Shown here: positions 42,482 through 49,346 of the stretch, piece after piece
How the letters are laid out: the number at the start of each line of letters is the position of its first letter
How positions within the stretch are numbered: the first letter of the stretch is position 1
NCBI GenBank assembly: GCA_949063825.1
Contig: CARSRA010000002.1
Location: 1-64,000, forward strand
Length of the DNA: 64,000 nucleotides
Origin: an uncultured Candidatus Saccharibacteria bacterium
Lineage (GTDB): Bacteria; Patescibacteriota; Saccharimonadia; Saccharimonadales; Saccharimonadaceae
Direction of reading: 5' to 3'
The notes under the pieces: generated by a model
The model's input: the letters and a program-made list of their open reading frames with translations, nothing else
Database searches by the model: none
Told to the model about the DNA's origin: nothing
Program-made: the position numbers and the translations under genes

Positions 42482-42705
42482 TTTATTCCGTAACGGTTAA
42501 GCCCGGTTCAAAGAAAGGCCCTCTCGTGTTGGAGGAGGCGAGCGATCTCGTAGTATTTTTACGAGAGCGACCAGTAGAAGGCAAGGCTAATATTGCGCTA
42601 ATCAAAATTCTAGCAGACTATTTTAAGGTCCCCAAAAAACAAATTACAATAAAAACTGGCGCGCGTGGACACAAAAAACTAGTCGAAATTAAAACTATGG
42701 TATAA
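42478..42705 (+). CDS. DUF167/YggU-family protein
   Basis: A 75-residue protein, IYSVTVKPGSKKG ... EGKANIALIKILADYF ... IKTGARGHKKLVEI, matching the YggU fold. I place the start at GTG 42478, overlapping the UbiB stop, because an upstream extension would lie inside the UbiB gene. Role unknown in the family. Confidence 0.85.
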   Translation: MIYSVTVKPGSKKGPLVLEEASDLVVFLRERPVEGKANIALIKILADYFKVPKKQITIKTGARGHKKLVEIKTMV

Positions 42706-42715
42706 TGGTTATAAT
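42701..42715 (+). promoter_or_regulatory. Tandem -10 boxes before the 42733 gene
   Basis: TATAAT occurs at 42701-42706, including the DUF167 stop codon, and again at 42710-42715. A short leader with AAGGTGAGGT then precedes the ATG at 42733. Confidence 0.4.
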
Positions 42716-42732
42716 TAAGGTGAGGTAATAAA

Positions 42733-43914
42733 ATGAAGATCAGTGAGATCTATATTGGTGGCTGGTTTCAGCGCACCATGTTGCAACTTTCAGAAATTTA
42801 TGATTTTTTGCGCGACGGCACATCTCAACTAAAACTAAATAAACGCAAACTGGCGGAATTACGTGATAACCTAGGCATAGGCAGCATTGAGTACGGTGTA
42901 CAAGGTGAAGAATTTATCTCAATTATGACTAGCGAACAGATTAGGATTAAGATTTTTGAAGACGGTCTGATCGTACTTGGCACTGATCAAGTTAGCGAGG
43001 AAACTATGTTTGCTGATATCGAGAACCTCAAGTCCTACTATGAGAGCAGACTATCTCCGGCGATCAATTATATTTTTAGTCTCGGTGCGCCTGTACCAAA
43101 AGAGCTCGCAAATATTGAGAATATCTATCCGTACTTTGTAGTTTGCGACAATGCCAAGCGCGAAGATATTGCGGCGTTATTAGCGCGTACAGAGCGTCAG
43201 AAATATTTTGAGTTCGACAATAAGACTTATAGTGTGCTTCGGGGTGATAAATATTATTTTATCAATAATAAGAAAAGTTCTTCGGAGATGGTCGAGCGTT
43301 ATATTGAAGAACAGGTGTTCATTCGAGAATTCAAGGGTCAGTTGCATCGCTATCTGAATATGCACCGGATTATTTGGGAAAAGATCGATGCCGTCAAAGA
43401 TCGTGCAAAAGTCAAAGGCAAAGACATCGTAAAATTCTCGTCAAAGCTCGAAAGCTATCGCAAGACCGTGACGCTGATTGGCGGGCGTATCGACCAAATG
43501 TCGACCTATATTTCGACTCGCGAGAAAATTGCTAAAGAGGATCAGGACTTGGCGGATTTCTTGGCGATTTCTGGCTATCGCTATGAAACCTTGCGTGATA
43601 CACTTCAGTATATTAAGGATCTATGGCGGATGACTACGCAGTATGTTGATTCGGCTCAAAAATTATTTGACGGAATCAAACAAGACGTTACTTCGAGTTC
43701 GATTGATAGCCTTACAATTGTTACCTCAATGTCGGCTGGCGCAGCTATCCTGAGCTTGTTTACGGAATCAGAGCCCGAATTTACTACTTTTGGTTTTATC
43801 TATTTCTTTGTGCTTGCGTTTGTGGGTTGGGCGGCCACAAAGTTACTTGGTTTTGTAGCGCATCGTCGTAGATATGAGATTTCGGATGCAGAAATTGATA
43901 AGAATATTAAATAA
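42733..43914 (+). CDS. CorA-like-topology membrane protein
   Basis: A 393-residue protein with a long N-terminal soluble, largely helical region (coiled coil about 200-330) and two C-terminal membrane helices (about 335-375). This resembles the CorA/ZIP-type Mg2+ channel layout, but the GMN motif after the first helix is not seen, so transport is not claimed. AAGGTGAGG precedes the ATG. Unknown function. Confidence 0.7.
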   Translation: MKISEIYIGGWFQRTMLQLSEIYDFLRDGTSQLKLNKRKLAELRDNLGIGSIEYGVQGEEFISIMTSEQIRIKIFEDGLIVLGTDQVSEETMFADIENLKSYYESRLSPAINYIFSLGAPVPKELANIENIYPYFVVCDNAKREDIAALLARTERQKYFEFDNKTYSVLRGDKYYFINNKKSSSEMVERYIEEQVFIREFKGQLHRYLNMHRIIWEKIDAVKDRAKVKGKDIVKFSSKLESYRKTVTLIGGRIDQMSTYISTREKIAKEDQDLADFLAISGYRYETLRDTLQYIKDLWRMTTQYVDSAQKLFDGIKQDVTSSSIDSLTIVTSMSAGAAILSLFTESEPEFTTFGFIYFFVLAFVGWAATKLLGFVAHRRRYEISDAEIDKNIK

Positions 43915-43923
43915 GGAGTGGGA

Positions 43924-45192
43924 ATGAAAAGAATTTTTTATACAATCATCGGGAGTATTATGATGTTGGGGGTGCTAAGTGTTCCGACGTCGGCTATCAG
44001 CTTAGCACCATGCCCTGAGGATGAATATCAAGCCGAATGCGAAAAAGAGCGTGCCGAACTTTTGCGACGTCAAGAGGCGGGCGAGCCGATTCCGCGCTCC
44101 GTAGAAACGCGTGACGATAGTGATCATCCGACTTTTGTTGCTGAATCCGACGAAGCACAACAATCCGCAAGACTTTGGTTTGGTAAAAATCTATTACTAG
44201 CTGGCAATAATTTGACGACCGCTCCCAATGCGGAGAATGGATTATTATTGGCGGCCGCCAATAACCTGAATTTGGATAATGAATCTGAGTATGGTTTCAT
44301 ATTTGGGAATATTGTTAAGTTTACTGGTGCAACTCAGCGTGATCTCTATGTTTCTGGTAATAGTATTACGCTCGATGCCGATGCAAATATTGGTCGCGAT
44401 GTTTTTGCTGCTGGAAATAAATTCTATATTGAGACAGATTTGACTGGTGACCTGAGTGTTACGGCTAGCCATGTAATCATTAAAGAAGGGGTTACGATAG
44501 ATGGAAATGTGAATATTATTGCTGATAGGATTGAAATTGGCAATGGTGTCGAGATTGGTGGTAAACTTGTATATAACGACAATGCTAATATTAATGAACT
44601 TCAGGATGTAACTTATGGAGGACTTGAGGTTTATCATGTTGCAGAGGCTAGTGTTGAAACGAAGATTCTTGCCGCGATTTATAGTAAATTATTGAGTATC
44701 GCAAGCTTGTTCTTGGCAATGGCGCTAATCATTGCATTCTACCCTAGGCTACATGAAAAAGTGCGACAGGAAGATAGCGCTAGTCGATCTGGTATGAATT
44801 TAGCGCTTGGTTGCGGTGCTCTTATCGTTGTTCCGATATTTGTAGCCTTAGCTTTTCTAACTATTATTGCGGCTCCATTAGGTATCATGGCTCTGTTGGC
44901 GTATTTCATTGCAATCTATTTAGCGCAAGGTTTTACGGGTATTTGGTTGGGGCATTTAATAATTGAAAAATTCTTTAAGCTAAAAGGGAATGCTTTTATT
45001 GAAGTACTGATCGGCCTCGTCATACTTAGTGCTCTTGCCTTGATACCATTTATTGGTGTTGCGACTGGAATACTATCGATGATGCTAGGTGTTGGCTTGA
45101 TTATTAGCTGCATTAAAGGTAATAAGATTGAGGATAGTGTTAAGACTACCAAAGTTGCCAAGAAGACTAGCAAAGGGAGTCGCAAAAAATAA
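43924..45192 (+). CDS. Secreted/membrane bactofilin-like protein with polytopic C-terminus
   Basis: A 422-residue protein. Residues 1-25 form a signal peptide (ending TSAIS). About 75-230 are repeating short strands rich in G, N, I and V (GNNLTT, GNSITLDADANIG, GNKFYIETDLTGD), as in bactofilin or polymer-forming beta-helix domains. Four to five membrane helices follow (about 245-400) and a basic tail. I use the ATG at 43924 with AAGGAG upstream rather than the GTG at 43918. It may build an extracytoplasmic scaffold anchored in the membrane. Confidence 0.75.
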   Translation: MKRIFYTIIGSIMMLGVLSVPTSAISLAPCPEDEYQAECEKERAELLRRQEAGEPIPRSVETRDDSDHPTFVAESDEAQQSARLWFGKNLLLAGNNLTTAPNAENGLLLAAANNLNLDNESEYGFIFGNIVKFTGATQRDLYVSGNSITLDADANIGRDVFAAGNKFYIETDLTGDLSVTASHVIIKEGVTIDGNVNIIADRIEIGNGVEIGGKLVYNDNANINELQDVTYGGLEVYHVAEASVETKILAAIYSKLLSIASLFLAMALIIAFYPRLHEKVRQEDSASRSGMNLALGCGALIVVPIFVALAFLTIIAAPLGIMALLAYFIAIYLAQGFTGIWLGHLIIEKFFKLKGNAFIEVLIGLVILSALALIPFIGVATGILSMMLGVGLIISCIKGNKIEDSVKTTKVAKKTSKGSRKK

Positions 45193-45195
45193 ATT

Positions 45196-45843
45196 ATGCA
45201 CGAGAGCTGGAAGCCATTCCTTGAGGCTGAATTCGAGAAAGACTATTTCCGGCAATTAAGCCAGTTCCTGCATGCTGCCTATACGGAGGTACCAGTTTTT
45301 CCAGCTAAAACTCAAGTATTTCGGGCGTTCTCAACTGACTTGAATGCAGTAAAAGTTGTAATATTGGGTCAAGATCCGTATCACACTCCTGGCGCGGCGC
45401 ATGGATTAGCATTTTCGGTGCCAAGTTCCCAGCCGATTCCGCCATCACTAATTAATATCTATAAGGAGATTGACAGTGAATTTGGCGATCATAGACTTAA
45501 TAATGGCAATCTAAAACCTTGGCAAGATCAAGGAGTACTGTTATTGAATAATGTGCTCACGGTTGAGGCACATCGTGCTGGGTCACACCGCGGGAAAGGT
45601 TGGGAGCAATTTACAGAGGCGACTATAAAATACTTGAATGATCGACGCGATCATCTAGTGTTCATGTTGTGGGGGCGAGATGCGCGTAGCAAAAGTGGCT
45701 GGATTGATCAATCAAAGCATCTAGTACTTGAGTCTCCGCACCCGTCTCCATTGTCTGCGCACGCTGGATTCTTTGGTAATGGTCATTTCAAAAAGGCGAA
45801 TGACTTTTTGCGACAGCATGGAATGGTGGAGATTGATTGGTAA
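45196..45843 (+). CDS. ung: Uracil-DNA glycosylase (family 1)
   Basis: UDG (215 residues) removes uracil from DNA. Catalytic motif GQDPYHTPGAAHGLAFSV (Asp water-activator), LLLNNVLTVEAHRAGSH, and HPSPLSAHAGFFG (catalytic His, minor-groove loop) are all there. It begins 3 nt after the preceding stop. A long hairpin follows 28 nt downstream. Confidence 0.96.
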   Translation: MHESWKPFLEAEFEKDYFRQLSQFLHAAYTEVPVFPAKTQVFRAFSTDLNAVKVVILGQDPYHTPGAAHGLAFSVPSSQPIPPSLINIYKEIDSEFGDHRLNNGNLKPWQDQGVLLLNNVLTVEAHRAGSHRGKGWEQFTEATIKYLNDRRDHLVFMLWGRDARSKSGWIDQSKHLVLESPHPSPLSAHAGFFGNGHFKKANDFLRQHGMVEIDW

Positions 45844-45871
45844 TTACAGCAAGTATATAATAATTATCTCT

Positions 45872-45965
45872 CCCTTAGCTCTTTTGGAAGTGACGCTGAA
45901 GAAAGCTACAACAAAGTCATTATGAATCTCAGTTGTATCTTTTACACTTCCAAAAGAGCTAAGGG
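45872..45965. repeat. Perfect 21-bp inverted repeat downstream of ung
   Basis: 45872-45892 (starting CCCTTAGCTC) and 45945-45965 (ending GAGCTAAGGG) are exact reverse complements separated by 52 nt. The interior holds a second nested pair, TACAAC/GTTGTA. It may terminate ung and, from the other side, transcription of cassette E; or it may be the remains of a mobile palindrome. The rest of 45844-46069 has nothing else I recognise. Confidence 0.85.
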
Positions 45966-46069
45966 GGATATACTTCAATCTATAACTAACAAGAGTAGGT
46001 ATAGGATCTTCTCTGTATAGCCCTTTTGGATATTGAGAGACTCCATCCCAAGTGCTCGATCTATCTACC

Positions 46070-46375
46070 CTACTTCGCGGTGCAGCGTAGGGGGCGACCG
46101 GTGCCACGAGCGTAGTTGTACTGCGGATTGACAACGCTGCTATAGAAGTACAGGAGGTAGGCAACCGACGAGGAGTACGCAGTACGCGACCAGAAGTACC
46201 CGTACGTAGTCCCAACGCTCAACACGCCCGTAGAGTAATTGTAGTAGCCAGTGTAGGCAAAATTGAGAGGAGCACTACGTAGCTTGGTGGATCCAGTACT
46301 ATCATTCGTAATACCATAGGTAGTAGTGATGAGATTAACGAAGTTGTCTTTGGTGATATGCCTACAGAGTACTAT
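46070..46375 (-). pseudogene. Variable-domain cassette E, with remnant of the upstream domain
   Basis: An open frame of about 101 codons with no start codon before the variable part. It reads TKDNFVNLITTTYGITNDST, then GSTKLRSAPLNFAYTGYY ... RGTGRPLRCTAK. The TYGITNDSTGSTKLRS stretch is the invariant lead-in expected before the variable domain in full-length surface proteins, which B, C and F largely lack. It begins right after the stop of cassette F. No ribosome-binding site or signal sequence: a 5'-truncated gene piece. Confidence 0.65.
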
Positions 46376-46380
46376 CTATC

Positions 46381-46593
46381 CTACTTCGCGGTGCAGCGTA
46401 GGGGGTTACCGCTGCCGCGAGTGTTGAAGTTCTGCGGATTGACAATGCCGATAGTGAAGCCCAGGTAGTAAGCATACGTAGAGGAGTACGCCGTACGTGA
46501 CCAGAAGCTCCCGTACGTAGTCTCACCGTACAACGAGCCCGAAGTAATGTAGTAGCCAGTGTAGGCAAAGTCGAGGGGAGATGTGTTAAGCCT
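46381..46593 (-). pseudogene. Variable-domain cassette F
   Basis: About 70 codons without a usable start: NTSPLDFAYTGYYITSG ... RGSGNPLRCTAK. In tandem with E (5 bp between open frames), and the DNA after its stop resembles that after cassette C. Similarity to the other cassettes starts abruptly at the P-L-(D/N)-F-A-Y-T-G codons. Confidence 0.65.
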
Positions 46594-46609
46594 CTAAAAT
46601 CGAAACAAT

Positions 46610-46637
46610 AACGTTGTAGTTCATACAACGTTTTTTT
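46610..46637 (+). terminator. Terminator hairpin beyond cassette F
   Basis: AACGTTGTA pairs with TACAACGTT across a 5-nt loop, followed by T5 on the plus strand. There is no plus-strand gene just before it, so it may insulate the cutinase-type gene. The 46638-46790 stretch holds no gene. Confidence 0.65.
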
Positions 46638-46792
46638 GACGTAAAGTATATTTTCGGGTTTTATCAATAACAGATGAGGTCTTATAAACAGTAGCGACTT
46701 AATCATGTCAGTGCTTGTATTGCATTTAGGATTTGATATATGATAGAGAGGGGGACCGATATTTACCTTGCTGTAACAAGGGTGAAAAGTGC

Positions 46793-46820
46793 TTGATTTT
46801 TTGATTTGTTTCGTTAAAAT
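46793..46820 (+). promoter_or_regulatory. Promoter of the cutinase-type gene
   Basis: TTGATT (46793-46798), a 16-nt spacer and TAAAAT (46815-46820); the leader carries AAAGGAGG at ideal spacing before ATG 46852. Confidence 0.65.
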
Positions 46821-46851
46821 GGGGGACAAGATGAATCAAAAAAGGAGGTAA

Positions 46852-48978
46852 ATGAGGCATATCAAAATGGTACACGTAAGGGATCATAGGCGACGCCGTA
46901 AAGCGCTATTGCGTAAAGTGCTTTACTATATTTTGGCTCTCGCGTATGTTTGCGGGAGCAGCGCAATAGTTACGCCGTCAGCTTTTGCTGCGGATTGTCC
47001 ATCTGTGCAATTTGTATTCGCACGTGGATCCGGGGAGGTTATTGGCGGTCCAAGCTATGAGGCTTGGCGCACTTCAATCATGCGAAGAATGAATAAACTC
47101 ACGGTTAGCTATGGATTTTACGAACTTGGTAGTAGGTCCTATGGTGGTCATCAGTACCCAGCAACAGCCGTTTCTGGTAGTGTTGCTGGTGTCGTAAATT
47201 TAATTGGTGCAGCGATCAGCGGCGGCGCATTATTTGAATTTGGTAAGAGTGTTGACGAAGGTGTAGCGGAACTCAAAGCTTATATCTCGACCATGGAATC
47301 GCGTTGCTCTGATACGAGATTCGTCCTTGGCGGTTATTCCCAGGGTGCGATGCTGATTTCGCGAACGCTCGGAGAACTTGATGCGTCAAAAATTATTTAT
47401 GTTTCGACGTTTGGTGACCCTAAATTATATCTGCCAGAGGGGAAGAAGCACGCTTTTCAAAAACCCGATGCGTGTTATGGTCGCAATCTATCCAATTATC
47501 GTATCAATGTAAGTGACTGCTATGCTTATGAGGGGGTATTAGGTAGCTATAAGCCATATCAGCCAGAGTATTACATTGATAAATTAGGAACATGGTGCAA
47601 TAAAAACGATATTATGTGCAGCTCGCGAGTTAATACGGGCGATCATACTGCCTATGTTGCAGAAAATCTTTATGATGAAGCTGCAGCAATAATTACGTCA
47701 AAGATTTCTCAGTATTTTGGTAGTTATGAAACCTCTTCTCCGAACGCTATGCATGAAGTTGCATTTTTGGTCGATAATACTGCGTCTATGAGATATAAAA
47801 AATCTAGCTATCGGAAAGCTATTGGAGATTTTGCTGAACGTATTATAGCTAGCGGTGGAAGAATTGCGCTTTATGAATTTGGCGAATTAGCTGAGGGAAC
47901 TAAAACGATTGGTCGTTGTGGTTTTGACTGTAGCGCTGCAGGGTTCAAGAGTGGGTATGATGACATTTATTTGCGTGGGGGTGGTGATGACCCAGAATCA
48001 GTATTATCGGGACTTAAAACAACGATGGACACTCTTGACTGGACAAACGGTGCTACGAAATCGATTGTCGTCCTAAATGATAGTGCTTACCATGATCCGG
48101 ACGTTGATGGTGTTACTTTGGATGATGTAGTGAAACGTAGCCTAGAGATTGACCCGGTCAATATTTATGTGATAGATCCTGGCGATTTTGCTGATGACTA
48201 TCAAGAACTGGTTACGAGGACGAATGGCGGTTTTATTAATGAGGGGAGTGATGCTGACGATATGTGGAGTGAACTATTCACACGCCCAATTGCTAGATTA
48301 AAATTAATGGATTATAAGGCCGAGGTCGATAGTACTTTGGAGTTTGACGCGACAGATTCTTATGCGGAGGATGGAGGTAATTTGCGCTTTGATTGGGACT
48401 TGGACGGTGATGGTATATTTGAGAAAGAAGATACTGAGGCGGTCGTCTCCCATAGTTATACTCAGCCTTTTGACGGATACATTCAGGTAAAAGTGAGAGA
48501 CCAAAATGATAATATAGCAACGATGTCGGCTCATGTGAATATTAATACAGAAGAGCCCGTGTATGAGCTAGCGAAAATTACTAACTTTTCGAGCTGGGAG
48601 CATGGAGTATCGACTGTGATCAATTTTACGACGACAGGCACAAAGGTGTTACTAGCGACTAATGAAACTCCGCTCGGCTTTGTGAATTTATCTGAAGGGA
48701 TTGGTGAAGTTAAGATAGATAACCTCAAGGAGGCGACGAACCTTTATCTAATTCCGTATTCTGAAGATGGCATCAGGGGGCTAAGGTATGATTTTGAGTT
48801 GCTACCTACTTCTGTGCCAGATAAAGCGGACGAGACTGATGACGCTAATGAGATTGATAAAGTTGATGGGGCTAGCGAATGGGATGTGAGAGCTGAAGAT
48901 ACTAAGACTACCAATGGATTACCATATCGATTATTACCAAAAGTTCCAAATGCTGGAGTATATACTAATGATCGTTAG
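46852..48978 (+). CDS. Secreted cutinase-like esterase fused to vWA and PKD domains
   Basis: A 708-residue exported protein. A basic signal peptide ends at about residue 46 (TPSAFA). The cutinase-like domain (about 48-285) has nucleophile Ser163 in GGYSQGAM, Asp253 in CNKNDIMC and His265 in TGDHTAY. A von Willebrand A domain (about 300-470) has a MIDAS-like DNTAS. A PKD-type domain (about 490-565) contains FDWDLDGDGIFE, then another beta domain and a Thr/Asp-rich tail ending LLPKVPNAGVYTNDR. Cutinases are common in actinobacteria, the usual hosts of Saccharibacteria, so action on a host envelope is plausible. The tail stops right after a PNxG motif, without the membrane helix that often follows; its end overlaps a convergent gene by 14 bases. 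Confidence 0.85.
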   Translation: MRHIKMVHVRDHRRRRKALLRKVLYYILALAYVCGSSAIVTPSAFAADCPSVQFVFARGSGEVIGGPSYEAWRTSIMRRMNKLTVSYGFYELGSRSYGGHQYPATAVSGSVAGVVNLIGAAISGGALFEFGKSVDEGVAELKAYISTMESRCSDTRFVLGGYSQGAMLISRTLGELDASKIIYVSTFGDPKLYLPEGKKHAFQKPDACYGRNLSNYRINVSDCYAYEGVLGSYKPYQPEYYIDKLGTWCNKNDIMCSSRVNTGDHTAYVAENLYDEAAAIITSKISQYFGSYETSSPNAMHEVAFLVDNTASMRYKKSSYRKAIGDFAERIIASGGRIALYEFGELAEGTKTIGRCGFDCSAAGFKSGYDDIYLRGGGDDPESVLSGLKTTMDTLDWTNGATKSIVVLNDSAYHDPDVDGVTLDDVVKRSLEIDPVNIYVIDPGDFADDYQELVTRTNGGFINEGSDADDMWSELFTRPIARLKLMDYKAEVDSTLEFDATDSYAEDGGNLRFDWDLDGDGIFEKEDTEAVVSHSYTQPFDGYIQVKVRDQNDNIATMSAHVNINTEEPVYELAKITNFSSWEHGVSTVINFTTTGTKVLLATNETPLGFVNLSEGIGEVKIDNLKEATNLYLIPYSEDGIRGLRYDFELLPTSVPDKADETDDANEIDKVDGASEWDVRAEDTKTTNGLPYRLLPKVPNAGVYTNDR

Positions 48979-49180
48979 TCCTGTTTCTGCGTCGCGAACT
49001 ACTCAAATGCCAATGGTCTCCGTATTCGCATTTATAAACCCCGAGCGCAGGGATTCCGTGGTCGTATTGGGCAACCAAAGCTGCCGCTTCGGCCTCCTCG
49101 CGCGTTTCATAGCAATTTTTATATTGATCACCCACCCAACAACGTGGCGGGATAGATTTGTGATAACTGGCTCGTGTCAT
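48965..49180 (-). CDS. Small Cys/His-rich protein
   Basis: A 71-residue basic protein: PPRCWVGDQYKNCYETREEA, then VYKCEYGDHWHLSS. Two Cys, a third Cys and paired His give a possible zinc knuckle like the YRCxxCxxWHLT proteins found in phages and actinobacteria. A promoter on the same strand lies about 80 nt upstream, supporting a real gene. It overlaps the cutinase gene's end by 14 bases. Confidence 0.7.
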   Translation of the reverse strand: MTRASYHKSIPPRCWVGDQYKNCYETREEAEAAALVAQYDHGIPALGVYKCEYGDHWHLSSSRRRNRTNDH

Positions 49181-49262
49181 TATAACCTTACCTATGGTTG
49201 AGATTACAAATTAGGTATTTTTCTCCTTCATATAGAGGATGCCTAAAATAGGCCATATCTCT

Positions 49263-49291
49263 ATATTACCACAGATTTGTTAAAAAGTCAA
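49263..49291 (-). promoter_or_regulatory. Promoter of the small Cys/His-rich protein gene
   Basis: Minus strand: TTGACT (49286-49291), a 17-nt spacer, TAATAT (49263-49268). The leader begins with a hairpin, ATAGAG ... GCCT/AGGC ... CTCTAT (49232-49263). Confidence 0.65.
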
Positions 49292-49317
49292 GAGTTTTCG
49301 GGTTTTTCTGCTTATGA

Positions 49318-49323
49318 TATAAT
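49318..49323 (+). promoter_or_regulatory. Extended -10 box of the FAD oxidase gene
   Basis: TGATATAAT (hexamer 49318-49323). Transcription from about 49330 leaves a 17-nt leader holding AAGGTGGG before the GTG start. Confidence 0.5.
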
Positions 49324-49346
49324 ACGAATCATATGAAGGTGGGTAG

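Noticed and set aside
43918..43924. GTG at 43918 as start of the bactofilin-like gene
   Set aside because: It lies within the AAGGAGTGGGA ribosome-binding region; the ATG six bases later has proper spacing.
45844..46215. 123-codon minus-strand frame through cassette E and the inverted repeat
   Set aside because: It reads cassette E in the wrong frame; the frame with aromatic-rich conserved codons is the one kept. No start signal.
48914..49201. 95-codon plus-strand frame overlapping the Cys/His gene
   Set aside because: Could have been a frameshifted membrane tail of the cutinase-type protein, but it lies antisense to a gene with a clear promoter and conserved-looking motif, and its hydrophobicity is patchy.
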